Made by a program: the position numbers and the translations under genes | Shown here: positions 18,522 through 32,382 of the stretch, in pieces | How the letters are laid out: each line of letters starts with the position of its first letter | Position numbering within the stretch: position 1 is the first letter of the stretch | Notes under the pieces: generated by a model | What the model saw: only the letters and a program-made list of their open reading frames with translations | The model's database searches: none | Told to the model about the DNA's origin: nothing | NCBI GenBank assembly: GCA_964035545.1 | Contig: OZ037772.1 | Span: 3,418,501-3,482,500, forward strand | Length of the DNA: 64,000 bases | Direction: 5' to 3' | Source of the DNA: Bugula neritina | Lineage: Eukaryota > Bryozoa > Gymnolaemata > Cheilostomatida > Bugulidae

Positions 18522-18815
18522 CTATACAAAGATATCAAGCAAGACTATGTCAATTATTGTACTCGCGATAATTTGCTATATCCCATAACCAGCTGCACAA
18601 AACCAAAACAAGCAAGGGGCACTTTACAAAAACACAGAACCAGAAAGCAAGTCAGGAAACTGACAGTGCCTTCCTCCTACCAAAAAGGGAGACAACCAAC
18701 TACTAACCAAAAAAATACTTAAACCGACACTTCATCTAAATTTGTCAAAATAAAAAATAGTTGTTGTAAACATGGCAACTGCACAAGATGGTGCAGAGTT
18801 GTCCACCCAATATCT
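18470..18815 (+). repeat. Retroelement-derived direct repeat, copy 1 of 3
   Basis: Nearly the same sequence lies at about 22036-22379 and 36468-36812, each time running into the start of the gypsy-type gag fragment (here it ends after GAGTTGTCCACCCAAT and switches to other DNA). Copies 1 and 2 flank the DUF4806-like gene of copy A, so this gene sits between direct repeats of mobile-element origin. Confidence 0.8.
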
Positions 18816-19034
18816 TTTCAAACAACAAGAAGTATAATGCGTGCAAAATTTTTAAGTTGATGCAGATTAAAAAAATTTATTTATGGGTTAAATAACAACC
18901 AATTGGTTTAAGCTTTTTCAAATATAAGTATATTTCAATGATAGTAAAATGAATTTTACGTAAAATATATATTGTACGAAAATAAACAAATATAGCAGCT
19001 AACTGGGAAGGAAGCATCTAACTGAGATGATAAC

Positions 19035-21674
19035 ATGTTATATCAAATCACCTTATTGTGTATGATTTTAGTATCAAGAACTTTTCCTGGACCACCTATT
19101 ACCACAACCAGTTTACCAACTAGTCAAGAAGCAAATAATGGAGATAATCCAGAAGGTGCTTATAACAAAAAAATTGTATATTTGGCGATTACCTCTAAAT
19201 TTGTGATAGCTGTCATTATATTATCATACTTGCAAAAACATAATATTCAATAGTATCATGATTATATTAGCTAAGAATGTACCTGTGGTATTGTTTGGAG
19301 TTTACAGCTTTGACATCAAAGGGGCTTTACTAATTTACATATTTTGTTTGATCAATGAATCATAGCACTTACTATCATGCAGTCCAAATTTCTGTTCTGC
19401 ATGCATCTTCAAATGAGATTTAAATGTTCAATTAGAATTACTTATTTAATGTTTTGTTTATTTTTAGTTAGCAATGTTGAAAATATTGGAGAGGTATCAT
19501 GCAGCTCAACAAGCCATGGAAGGTTTGTGTTGACACTTTGAAAATGTTTTATGGTTACAATTGGCATAACATACAATTACATTAATGTGATGATGATTGT
19601 ATTAAATTATCAGTATGACAAGACACTTTTATCTATGATATTCTTCCTGTTTTAAAGTACAAGAAATAGATGAAAATAACAGCTCCAGCGCCAAACCAGC
19701 TGATCCTATTGAAGCACTCAAGAAAGACATATAGAAGGTGCTTAGTAATGTACTATAATCAAATTTCTGTATATATACAAGTTTTCAGCCAAAGAGTTGC
19801 AATCACATGTTTTTCTGTAGTTTTCAAAACAAAAGGATGCTTTTGTTGAGCAGAGTCTTGAGCTTGCTGACTTGACGAAATCGCTTTGGTCTTAGATAAG
19901 TCACAAAAGCATTTATTTGTAGTTAATCTAAATACTAATATAAGACAGTTATAAACTAGATCTTAGTTTTAGGTCATATATAGTATGAAATTTTACAGAC
20001 ATGAAGAAACAACTAAAGGAGGTGCTGGATGGGCAGAAAAAACTGATGGCTATAATCACTGATAGCCATAGTGGCAAAGACAATATAACTGAGCAGCTGG
20101 AGGAGCCTCTAAAAACAATACAAGAGTTTGAATCTCTTGAAGAACTTCTCCAATCCTCAAGAGAAAAACGTTCTGCTCTGGTACGTAGTATACTACTATA
20201 TAATATAGATTGTATAGCTAGTTTAAAGACTTTTGGTGTATAACATGCAACATATAACAACATCCTGGCGTAGTTGATATTAGAATACAATTTCTAGTGA
20301 ACTGTAGATTTTCAAGCTATAAAATGTGTTTCTCTTATGGAATGTTTCTCATTAAAGTGTTAGAAAAAATATTTGCCCCTCTGCAATAACACATTGAATG
20401 TATTCATGTAAATTCATGCTATGAAATATAGGTGCATTAATGTTGTAGACAAAGTTTCTCTTCCAACTGAAGGGAAAAAACTGCACAGATATGGTGAAAA
20501 AAGCCATGAGAAGAATTGGCACCAATTGGCTGTGGAGCCAATTTAGTATGAAGGGCAAAGCCCATAAACAACATAAAAAGCTGTCTCTAAAAAAAACTGC
20601 AGCTTATAAATGCATACTCAGTAAGTCATATAAATTAATCTCGTTTATTTACATCATAATTAGTTTCACTTTGCTTGTTTTTCAGAAATAATTTCAAAGG
20701 TTACAGAAGTAAAGTTATAAGCTAAATTTACTTTAATTGAAAAGACATACAGTCAGCATATTTTTTGTTTCATGTAGAAGATTAAAGCTCACAGTTGCTA
20801 ATATAAATTTGTTTTAAAAATGTTTGGCTATTTTATCTTCTAACTTAAACATGCAATACAGTCTGTATTTTGGGAGATAATATAATATTGAAATAAAAAC
20901 TTATCAAATCTCTGGGGCTGCATCAGCAGTTAAAATAGTTGTTGAGTTTAGAATAATTGCTCATCTAAAAATTTACTGCGTTCAGTAAGTTTTACTTTCT
21001 AATTATATTTTAGAAGCTCTGCTGAAAAGTAAAAATAATAAAGAAATAGATATAGAGATTGAAGTATCGCTATTTTTGAGGCAGTGCCCTTATCAACTGG
21101 GAGGGGATAAGTTTAAAAAGACAAGTTTGCAAGATGAGGTAAAGCTATACGATTATTGCAGTTATAGACTTGAACTGCTTGAACTGACTCGTATTTAAAA
21201 ATGGCTATAATTGGCTTTAAATTGGTTTACAAATATTAAACTGAAATTAATAATTTTAGGTTGTACTGCACATTCAATTTACTACTTTATTTACGCTTCA
21301 TTTTGATCATGGCGCTGAAGCTGCAGCAGGGTATATACTATTTTTTGATCAAATGTAAATAAGTAATCTTTCGAAATTTGTCTAGCTATAGCACCAGAAT
21401 GTAATCAATAATGAATATTAACATTTCCTAGTGAAAAAATATCTTCAAAGTGTTTTTTAGCCCCAAATGTAAATTAAAATTAATTAATGATCAGTGGTTT
21501 TACGTGAATGCTTATATTGAACACTTTTTCTTTCATAGATTGATTCCCTTTCATCTTCAGAAGATGAGGACAGCTGAACCAATGACTTTTTTATATCATT
21601 TTATTATTAAATTAGAAGAGTTGAAGGCTTCTAATGAAAAGCTAAATTTAATATTTACTTATATTTTGTACTAG
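19035..21674 (+). pseudogene. DUF4806-like multi-exon gene, copy A (probably non-functional)
   Basis: Phase-compatible exons can be followed: 19035 to about 19156, 19471-19523, 19657-19737, 19999-20180, 20449-20620 and 21014-21138, all with GT..AG borders. The exon at 19999-20180 (PLKTIQEFESLEELLQSS) and that at 20449-20620 (MVKKAMRRIGTNWLWSQFSM, then KGKAH) resemble the DUF4806 domain, a module of unknown function in many invertebrate genes often amplified with transposons. Against function, the exon 19657-19737 ends in an in-frame TAG, also present in copy B, and the exon about 19821-19894 has no good donor before a stop. Downstream, 21260-21330 and 21541 onward may be further exons; the last contains an acidic DSLSSSEDEDS tail in one frame. 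Confidence 0.55.
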
Positions 21675-22035
21675 TTAATAGAACATACAATTAGTGCTGA
21701 CAGTCTTGATTTTATTGTAAATTATATCTCATGAGCGTTTGCAAAAAAAGATACTTTTGCACTGTTTTTGTTCTGTTGTTTTTCATTTTTCTTAACAAAA
21801 TAAAATAGCCATTACAGAGATCGGTGTAAGATCGCAAACCTTTCACCAATGTTGTATGAAAACCATTTATGCAACGTTTATATGCAACACAACGTTTATG
21901 GAACGTCGGTGAAAGTTTTGCGATAAACGTTTGTTTTAAAAGTTGTATATAGTACAAAAATGTGTCGACATTTAAACGTTTATTAAACAATTTGTAAATT
22001 GTTGGTGGAGTGATTGTTAAAGAACTAGGGGGATG

Positions 22036-22379
22036 TTTTGATGGCTCTATAACTGAACCTGAAGAATCAGCTAGTGCTATACTAGACTGACTATACAAAG
22101 ATATCAAGCAAGGCTATGTCAATTATTGTACTCGCGATAATTTGCTATATCTCATAACGAGCTGCACAAAACCAAAGCAAGCAAGGGGCACTTTACAAAA
22201 ACACAGAACCAGAAAGCAAGTCAGGAAACTGACAGTGCCTTCCTCCTATCAAAAAGGGAGACAACCAACTACTAACCAAAAAAATACTTAAACGGACACT
22301 TGATCTAAATTTGTCAAAATAAAAAAATAGTTGTTGTAAACATGGCAACTGCACAAGATGGTGCAGAGTTGTCCACCCA
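22036..22379 (+). repeat. Retroelement-derived direct repeat, copy 2 of 3
   Basis: Same sequence as 18470-18815. It contains the tail of the copia-type gag start (DGSITEPEESASA) and leads directly into the gypsy-type gag fragment at 22342. Confidence 0.8.
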
Positions 22380-23138
22380 ATGGTCCTGCTTCAAGGAAGA
22401 GTTCAACTATTCTTTAATAGCATCAGAAAAATCTGATAAGGAGGATAAAATAAAAATGGCCATTCTAATGCGGACCATTAGACCGAGAGGTGTGGACATA
22501 TTCAAAAGTTTCAAGTTTGGGGAAGGAGAATATAAAGATGTTTACAAGGATGTCCTATATAGGAAAATTTGACAACTTTTGTAAAATGACCTCTAACAAA
22601 ATAATCAAAAGACATCAACTGCTATCGACAAAACAGGAATGCTTATCAATAGATGAGTATGTCACCCACTTACATAGGATCGCCAGAAAATGTGACCTTG
22701 GTGACATGTATGATGTCTTTTTTATGCAGGCCTTTCTTCTTGGCATCAATGACACGGACAACTTTGGAGAAAATTGTTCAAGGAGTCAGAAAACATAGAC
22801 CTCTAAAAAGCTATTAAAAGTGCAAAGTGGCTGAGAGCTCTCAGAGTGATATGAAGACTATTAAAGCGGAAGGAGAATCAATTCATACACTTGGTCTCAA
22901 GGCCACTAAAGCAAACAAAAGTGCCAAACTGTACTTACGCACAACTGACAAGGAAGCGAATAATCCTGCCAAGTCTAACTGTGGAAACTGTGGCAACTCT
23001 CATCCTCCCGAAAATGCTTACGGCAAACAGTGTAGTAACTGCAAGAAATCCAACCACTTCAGAGCAGTCTGCAGATCCAGGAAAATTGGCAGAATAAATG
23101 CAGTCACTGAACACATAGCTAAAACATTAAAGCTTTAA
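22342..23138 (+). pseudogene. Ty3/gypsy-type gag with zinc knuckles, copy A, frameshifted
   Basis: Starts at ATG 22342 (MATAQDGAELSTQW) and continues as Gag capsid (LMRTIRPRGVDIF...FGEGEYKDVY). A 4-bp insertion near 22555 shifts the frame; the capsid then goes on in another frame (IIKRHQLLS...IDEYVTHLHRIARKC) to a TAG at 22796-22798. A third part (22827-23138) has the nucleocapsid with CGNCGNSHPPENAYGKQCSNC and CKKSNHFRAVC knuckles. No protease, reverse transcriptase or integrase follows. It encodes no functional Gag; it is a gag-only relic duplicated with the segment. Confidence 0.85.
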
Positions 23139-26100
23139 CTGCAACCGTTTTACCTTTTTTAGGTTAAATGCAATAAAAAGAAGTGCAGTGTCAAATATAG
23201 CTTCAAGTAAACTTGCATTCATGGCAACTGAAATTCATGGACAATAATAGTTCTATACTCAAAGTACGTGCAGATAAGTCATTAATAAGTCTAAAGTTGT
23301 GTTTATACCTCTCCTGAACAAAGTACTTATGTTTCAGTTAATAACACTCTTCAGAGTGCACCCTTATATAGTCTTACTGAAACTCGGTGACATTTCAACT
23401 TGAATTTAAATGCTGACTAAAAATTTGGAAGGTATAAATACAACTTAGCAAATATTACCTAAAAACCCCATCTAATAAAATAGTTGTGAAGTTTTAGCTA
23501 CATGTAACATTTTAATAGACAAAATTACAATCACCCACCCTAGTGCTTACAAACTACAAAACCTGGTTTGATAACCGGGAATTTTAAATAACAATTCATT
23601 TCATCAAGATTAGAATTAAAGTAATTTTTTTATGGCATTCTCACCAAATAAAGATTTGCTGTCATTGTCCAACTTTGCTTTTTTAATCAAATTATTAAAA
23701 GCACTTTGAACTATAGAAGCTGAGTCTACAAAAGAAGGAAGATGCATGTAAATACAATTTTATATCTGAGTGTTAGTCCGTGCATTCAATCCAAAAATGT
23801 TAATAAGAAAAACTGAAGGCTACTGAGTGTGTGTTACAAAAATGTTATATAAAGCCTGAGATCATGCTTTAAAACACTTTAAATATTACATAATATATAT
23901 TAAATCAAATAAGTATACTTTTAATATTGCATAATACATATTAAATCAAATAAGTACAAGATCAAAATATATATAGATACTATAATTTATTATATGTATA
24001 AATATACAGGAAGTGCTAGCATAATGTAGCTAATATTTTATATTATGATAAGCCATAAGTGATCATTATAATTTTAAACAATGTATATGTTTGCAGTCTA
24101 AATACAATAAATAGATAGCTGTTGTCCATATTTTCAATGCAAGCTGATTAAAAATTGCCAGTGCAGAGTGTGACAGCCAATACTGGTTGCTGTATCAGCT
24201 GATAATTGTTGCTGCGTCAGCACGGGTGCTGTTTGGCACGGATGCCTATGTATTATGATTCACCTAACAAAGGGTGAATGGATGGAGGACACAGATGCAG
24301 GCCCCAACTCTATTTGTTGTTTATTGCCAACAGTATATTTTCTAAGTTAGACTTAGACTCGAACTCATACTGATACTCATACTGTAACCTATAACCATGA
24401 GAATTACAAACATCATGTTAACTCAACATTAATTACACAGCTGACAAAACATTTAGTTAATGGAGTTCAAAACAAAAGATAATATAATACTTGATACTTA
24501 CAATTAAGTATAGATTGCCTGCATCTTTAGCAGGAGGAAAATTGAGCTGCACTGACTCATTGAATAAAAATAGGCAGCAAATAGCTATCGCGAAAGCTTT
24601 CACAAATAGCTTTCATTTCACAATGGTTTTTGGAAAGCTGCCAAAACTCCTGCAACACGAGATCTATATGGCCTTCAAAGCTGTTAAAATATATTTTATA
24701 AAGTTTCAATCACCATTAAAACAAAGTTTGAGTATAGTAGGCAAAAGAAGTTAGTTATATAGTGTTTAAAAGTACTATGGTTTCCCAGCAAGCTTTACCT
24801 TGCTGAAATGTAACTTTCCAGTGTCGGGATAGCAGGTTTGACAAAATTTCTTATTTATATACTGCTATAATAGTAACAAAAAAATTATCTGTTCCTGCAA
24901 TTACTTCTACTAAGGTCTAGAGGGAGACTGCATCCCTATAATTATGCAAAAGATAATAGACCCTTTGTAGTTCTGGGCCAAGTTTCTTTTTATCTTCATA
25001 ATAATCAGGAAGCTTAAGTAAGCTTAAAACTTTTTAATTAACCAAAAATGGCTGTCAAGAGTTGTACTTTAGTTTGAACCTCATAAAGAAATCCTGGAAT
25101 TAGCCTATTTGGCAGCAACTTCAAAAGCACTGTCATAATTATAAATTCGTTTGAAGAAGTTTATCCTCAAATACTGTACAATAAAAAAAATCTTTAAGCT
25201 AGCTGTTCTATTTTTCTTGGTTTTGTGCTATCTCAGTACATGCAGAGTTTATAGTCTCTATGAGAGAGCTTTTTCAACTGACTGAGCATATAATTGCTAA
25301 AAATTTTGTCCGCTGTCATGAACTTTTATAATAGTATAGGAGATGTTAAGAAATGCTTGCAGCTTACTTTTGCTACTAAATATTAGACCCTGTAGCATAC
25401 AATACACCAAGTTTCATTCACAATAAACCTAATGGGAATCAAGAGATAATAACTTATTAACACATGTTATTGAAAACTATCTATGCATGTCTTACTCTTT
25501 TTTTGTGTAGGTAGTCAAATTATATGACTAGCATGGAGTTTAGATTTTGATATTCACCCATTGCGTGAACAATATTTTTTCTAACTGAATTATATTACTT
25601 GTAGAATTTTCAAAACAGGGAAGCCAATTTAGCAACTAATTTTAAAGTTTGTAAAAGGCATGTAGCACCAGTGCTACACTGGTCGTCTGTCTCTAAGAGT
25701 AACAATTCATTTTAATTCCAATTGGCAACTCCCCTCCGTATAAACTCCAAACAATATATTCTACTTGAACTGCTATATTTAAAAACATTAGAAAATAAAA
25801 ATCATACTTTTTATAAATAATATGTATAGTAACTTTCATAAAATAAGCAAGCACTTTGCTGGGAATATTTTGTTGCATGCAATTAATAGAAACTGGGGGA
25901 ACTCTGAGTATGTCTCGTGTAAACACAGTGGGAGCAAATACACCAGCTAACTGTAGAATGGCTAAACATTTGCAGCTGTAATACCTCTAAACAACTCAAC
26001 TAAAAAGTAGACATGAATGTGGACATTGTAGCTATTTGGTAATTAGTATAATAGCTAAGCTGTGAATTTGCTCTTATCCTTACTAAGTGACAGGCAAAGT

Positions 26101-29100
26101 AAGAATTTGAAAGTAAGAATTTAAAGAATAAAATCTTTTATTAACCTCATATCCCAATACATTAGGCCAGGAACTACGACAAATTAAAACAAATGATGGC
26201 TGTCTTTAATTTTCCTATAACATTTTTGCAGCTACTTACATTTTTCTTTCATATATTGAAGAAGACACAATCATTTAGTTTAGAATTAGCAAAGGCTAGC
26301 AACTGTAAGACATGTAGTAATAATCAAGTAGCTAACCTATTACATAGGAAACTTAACAAATAAAATTTTCTGCCTCAGCAAGAGATGTTTAAGTTTTTTA
26401 CCACCATGTCTCATTAAATGCTTGAATATTTTATGTGTATAAACACTTAAAGTAAGTTTGTGATTTGAAATTACTGTCAAAAGGTTAGATTCAAGTAATT
26501 GACTATTGCCTTTCTTGGCCTGAGTCAAGGCTAAGTAACTTAATTAACTATTAAAAGTTTGTGGAGAACTCGAACAGCTGACAAATTAAGTAATTTTAGA
26601 GGTAATGGTTTTCATTATAGAGTTAATAACAGGTTCCAACCTGATAGAGATACACAGAGGGCTACATAAGGGCAATGACAACTACAATAAGTATAACATA
26701 GGACATGAAGTTTGAAGTAATTCTGATGGCAATTCCCTAAGAATCAACATTATACCTAACAAATGTAAACTTTAAACACATCTCTTTAACTTGCTGAAAC
26801 TGCATACCAGCAAGAAATCTTTTAATGAAGATAAATTGCATTTTGTAAAACTGTTCACTGTTACCGTGCAGCTGTGACTAAATAAGGAAACATAAAGCAA
26901 GCCATTTTTTGTAAAACTAATCATCGATAAAGTACAGAATAAGTCATGAAAAGTTGTATAATTTTGTATTTTATACCGAAAAAAGTTTTCTTTAGTTAAA
27001 TTATTATTTTAGTTGTTGAAAGAACAACTGTTATATTGACTCTAATAGTTTCACTTGAAGCTTTCCTGCAGTGTAGCAGTGCTTTTTCTATCCATTCAGT
27101 CAGTTACTTAATTGTTACTTAAAGTCAGTCAACAACTAAAGTTACTAATCTGTAGGCTGTTCTATTTACTCTAGGGCCTAGGCTTTAAAAATAAAGAACT
27201 TCATTCTTTACCATCTAACACTTGTAACCTATTGATAGTCCAGGGTGCTTTGCTTGCCATACTCTGACTTACAGACAGAGGATTAAAATAGCTTTTTATT
27301 ACTGGGTACCTGTTATATTTTGCTCTTACAAGTTAAATAAGTTTTAACATATGCTAAAAGTATAAAAAGTATAAAAACATTTTTAATGGTAGCACCGTAC
27401 ATTGTTGTCCAGTTCGTATCTCTACCCTAATATTTTGCGTTATTAATTTTTTCTATCAATTTGTGAAAATAGCTACTGAAAGAGCTTTTTATGAAACTTA
27501 AAACAAATTGAAACATTTACCCCATACACACTGGATTGCTCTGTATCACCGTAGGCTAGCGGCAAAGCTAGCCAAAATTGCTTATTCTGAAGTCTAGCTT
27601 TTGTGAAAATTGGCAAGCTTTAGTTAATAACCTGTAATTATATGGCCAAGTTGTTTAATTAAGATTTAAAGTAGCATTGCGTTACACACAATAGTTTCGG
27701 AAAACAATTGAAAGAAAAGTTCAATAATATATTACTAAAATAGCAGGAAAATCTTGCTGATGTTTATAAAGCATGCATTAAACGGTCTGTATTTCAATGG
27801 AAGATGTCTTACACATTGTAGAAGAAAAGTTGTCTACTTGCCTTAGTTTACAAGGCTATAGCATAACGATAGTAGTAGACTGTTACTCAAACAAGAAAAT
27901 TAGGAAGAAATTTGGTGCTTGTCATAAATATTATGTTAATTTGTCTCTCTAGCATTAGGACAAAAAGAGAGATAAACCAGTTGCCTAAATTGTGCATAAA
28001 CTGCTATACTAGCTTACAAATTGTTGAGTGCCAATATTTAAATTATCAATATATTTATGCTAGGTAAGGCCAGTAAGAAAATTTAGTTTACCAGTAGTAA
28101 CTTATATATTTTGACTGCTAGAAAGTTCAACTGCATTAACAAATAAGCCTCCTTATGCTGTGTAAGATTAAATAAAAAGTACATAAAAGCAGTAACAAAG
28201 ACGAGTTCTGAAACGTCTGCTCTTGCAAACAAAATGCCCAATTGCTAAGTGTTGGGAGCAGTTTCGAAGAAGCTTGTATATTATACCACTAATTATTAAC
28301 ATTCAATCTATAAGTTACTGCTGAAAATTGAAAAAAAATCCAAGGCACATTCAGAAGCTTGCTAATATATTTCTTTTAAAGCTATTGCAATTAAAGAGTA
28401 ATTTGTAGTGTAACGGCTGGATTTCTAGCCCACAAAAAGTTTCAATAGCTTATAAAAGGGGAGGCAACAGATGTGCCTCACCTGCCTGCCACAGACCTGT
28501 GTCACTTGCAGTAAATGGTAAATAATATTATAATGAGTGTTAATGAGAGATGAGCTCCATTACATAATATGAATGTTATTAATTACATTTAATTAGGTTC
28601 TCACAAGGGATAAATAGAAGTTATAAAATCTTACTCCTGGGGTCCAACTATGTGAGGCAATTCTAACATTGGCGAATCTCCTTTGTTCTCAGCAGTAATT
28701 ACTAATAGATACAATACTGCATTGAATTATACTGAACTTGTTTAATTAAATACTTGGTATGGTAGAACAAGTATGAATTTTGTTTTAAGATTTAAACTTT
28801 GAAATATAAAAGATATGCAACTCTAAAACCGATTACATTTCTAGATGTGTAATATATGTTCTACAATTATAGTTTTATACATATGTAACAAATTACATTC
28901 AATTACTTGAAAAAAATTAATTGATCACAACTAATTACAAATTACAATTTCTCAAACCATGGTGGTAATGGTTAATAACTGGCAGACTCAAATATCCTGT
29001 GTGCAGAAGTTTTTAGGGTTAGGTATTGATAATATTTAAAAATATTTTTAATTTGTTTTTTCATATTTCTAATTTTGTCCCCAAAATTTGAGGGCTGAGA

Positions 29101-30283
29101 GTATGAAAGCTGTTGAAGGTGAATGGAATATTCTTAGCCTTTTGAACTGAGTTATCCTGCATGTACTGCACAATTTGTTAGATAATTTCCCAGAGTACAC
29201 AGGTATGTAAATGTTGTATACAAGGGCTTTAGATGTCTTGAGTATTGGTTTGTCTATTAGTTATTTTCGAGTTTACGAAAGAAGATTCTAGTAAGTTAAC
29301 TGCTTGGTGACTTCCTCTCTAAGAATCAATAAGAATATTTTGGTCATGAATCATTCATTTAATATCTCAGTTTTTTTTATATGTTAGAAATAAAGATTAA
29401 ATTGGCTCGCTATAGTTAACATGGTAGTTTATTTAGTGGTAAATGAGCATCAGACTCTACTTATGAACCAGAATTGGTCACAAGTCTTGAGAAGGTGAAG
29501 TGAAAACCTCATATATACTACTAGCTGTAGTAGGACAAAACTACTGCTACTGTTGCAGGCACACTCAGCTCTCATGTGCCTCACAGACGTCTCAAACATA
29601 AGACAGTGAACAAGGGTATGATGCTGACGGAGACAACTCTCGAGTCTATCCATCTATTCCTCACTACCTCTCACACGCTGCTCAGCACAAGGTCACACAG
29701 GTGTGAGCCATCACTTCCAGTGCCAACTTAACATATCCATTTCATTCCTCAGCCAATCAGATCAGCTCAAGTGATGCACCAATAATATATCACACTGTTG
29801 ACTTGAGAAAGCAGGTGCTACAGCAGGAGCCCTGCACCATCACTGGGCAATCTGACATGAGCTCACGGGTTTCCTCTTGCACTGCTATGTGTAAAGTAAC
29901 AGTCTTCTTTTATACAATATTAAGCTAATAGTTTAGCATATAACTTGTCTCTATGGTTTTATATTATAGTTTATAAGACCATGCCTCTCATGTATGTTTC
30001 CAACATGGAGATAATTTGGCATGTAATAATATGCTCCTGGCTTTTTTGGCATCACCAGGAATGCTGACAGGCTTTGATATATTATATTATTAATCCATTT
30101 ATTGCAAGACATAATAACCTGTACACCTTTTGTTTTGAGTATATTATTACAAGAACAAGTTGTGTTTTTGATTGCATTTTATTTGACTTATTTGTAAATT
30201 CAACAATAAATACCAATTGGTGCCATGTTAATGATGTTGAGCTTCCTTGTAAGTCTTTTTGTCTGTAAAGGAAAAGAATTATA
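23139..30283. other. Copy A, long AT-rich stretch without recognisable genes
   Basis: About 7 kb matching 37590-44050 in copy B. Short open frames (for example 24491-24754 and, on the minus strand, 25693-25926) lack family signals. A minus-strand splice-donor-like GTAAGTATC at about 24496-24504 hints at an exon of the minus-strand gene, but I cannot define it. I see no tRNA, rRNA or other RNA gene. Confidence 0.5.
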
Positions 30284-30305
30284 ATGATATATATATATAT
30301 ATATA

Positions 30306-30386
<81 letters not shown>

Positions 30387-30412
30387 CTGCTGTCCACAGA
30401 TTGAGATATATA

Positions 30413-30485
<73 letters not shown>

Positions 30486-30509
30486 CTGCTGTCCACAGAT
30501 TGAGATATA

Positions 30510-30566
<57 letters not shown>
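30284..30566. repeat. (TA)n microsatellite with two unique islands
   Basis: Almost pure TA interrupted twice by the island CAGCTGCTGTCCACAGATTG (30385-30404 and 30483-30502). The same island, slightly different, occurs at about 45602 in copy B beside another TA run, but not in copy B's counterpart of this site (44053-44179). Confidence 0.95.
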
Positions 30567-30567
<1 letters not shown>

Positions 30568-30855
30568 CTATAAACATGCACGTACATAAAGAAAATAACA
30601 TTCATGCGACTAGTAGTAAATACTGTTTAGTATAAGCTTCTACTAATTTCACTGTGGCATGTAGCTGCATTATAATAAATAGCGAGTCATTATACACTAC
30701 TAAATGAATTGGTGGAGATCACAAAGCACTTTATAGTCGTTTATGCAGAATTTTTCTTTCAGTCCAATATATGAAAGTTATAAAAATTATTTTAGAGAGA
30801 ACACACACTAACCGAAAGCCAATTTGTTTTCAATAAAGTATATCATAGACCTGCA

Positions 30856-31401
30856 TACTTTGTGCAGGAAAGAAGAGAGAGCCACAAAGGAAGAGCCACG
30901 CCTATCATGTCGAATGAAAACAGACCTGTCATACTAAGTAGCTACAGACCTGCTATACCAGATAGAAACAAACCTGCCATATTGCACAAAACTGAACCTG
31001 CAGTACTGAGCAAAGAGCAACCAATCAAATATTCCAAGCAAAGAGGAAACAATTCAGCATTGTGGAAAAACCTCTCCAGGCAGGATCAGCAAACTCCGAC
31101 AGCTGGTCAAAGTTTTAGTTACAGAAAAGGAAGAATTGCCGAGTATAGTGATGATTCAGTGAGGAAAACCACATGCTTACCTTGTTCTGGTAACCACTAC
31201 ACAACTGTGAAGAGAAAAGGGCTGGAGAGCTGCACAACTTTGAGAGATTTCTCATACAGACAGCTGTTCTATAAGAAGTGTTACACAAGAGTTGTGACTA
31301 TTGACTATTATATACAGGGTTGTAAGGATGGGGACACAGTTTTAGGATTTATTATTTTAGGAATCCAATACTTTAGTTATGTTATGATAGCATTAACTTA
31401 G
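30856..31401 (+). CDS. Unknown ORF with Pro-Ala-Ile-Leu repeats, copy A (about 180 aa)
   Basis: The frame is open from a splice-acceptor-like TTTGTGCAG (to 30864); the first ATG is at 30907. The N-terminal part has degenerate repeats of about ten residues (NRPVIL, YRPAIP, NKPAIL, EPAVL), the middle is basic with CLPCSGNHYTTVKRKG, and the C-terminus has one hydrophobic stretch (VLGFIILGIQYFSYVMIAL). No family recognised. In copy B the same region has an insertion and a frameshift near 44540-44600, so only the C-terminal 112 residues stay open. It may be one exon of a gene or part of an unknown mobile element. Confidence 0.35.
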   Translation, partial: YFVQERRESHKGRATPIMSNENRPVILSSYRPAIPDRNKPAILHKTEPAVLSKEQPIKYSKQRGNNSALWKNLSRQDQQTPTAGQSFSYRKGRIAEYSDDSVRKTTCLPCSGNHYTTVKRKGLESCTTLRDFSYRQLFYKKCYTRVVTIDYYIQGCKDGDTVLGFIILGIQYFSYVMIALT

Positions 31402-32382
31402 CAGAAGCTTTGTTGGAATTTGATATAATGCTTAATTACTACTCAAAGCAGAATAGCTTAGTATTTTTTTTAAAAAGAACATAATATTATATCAGTATTT
31501 TCTCATAATTAATGTTTATTATACACACCAATCATGAAAGTCAATTCATTATATGGTATACAAAATTATATCTGTAAATAAACATGTGCATGCTGCAGCT
31601 GAAGAATAAAAATAAAATGAGAAGGAAACAAAACGTATTCAACTGGATGAGTCATCAGATGACATTGCTGTATAAAATGACGAATTAGGAAAGAGAAAGC
31701 CTGTCGAAACAAAGCAACACTGAGCTACAATGTGGCTAACAAATACTAGGTCAGCAGAAATAATATCAAAATCAGTAAATAAAATAACAAGAAGTGTAAA
31801 ATGTCAATATAAAAAGTAACAGTTTAATATTGATAAAGCTTTTCATTTTCACACAAACATCTTTACAAGGCATTATTGTATATATAACTATTTGTATTAG
31901 AAGAGAGAAACAATATAATTTAGTATGCTCACACGGAACTATAGAAGGAAATGTCAGCTAGAAGAGGAAGGAAATGGAGGTCAAGGCCAGCACGCAATGT
32001 CAAGGTCAACTGGAAAAAAGTAGTTTTAGGTCACGACTTGTCATTCTCAATTTGATCAAAAATGAACAGATATTATTAAAAAGAATTTCCACAGATTTTA
32101 AAGCTGCTATTCCAGGACAACTATAGCATATTATAATTACATTATCACCTCACTATATAATAATCATATTACATAATGTATTATACTGTTTATATGCCAC
32201 ATTATCATTATATTTAATGGTAACCATACTATATTATAAATATGGTATATTATTATATTATACTATCAGTGTACATGACTTGCACCAAGTAGATGCTAAA
32301 CGTTACCTTTTCTGTGTTGGCAACTTGGGGCAGAACTCTTTTGGGTGGAAGGTCTGAAATAGATGGGGAAGAGATGATTCAC

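Noticed and set aside
30200-30601. Tyr-Ile repeat ORFs on both strands (also 43978-44218)
   Set aside because: They translate the (TA)n microsatellite.
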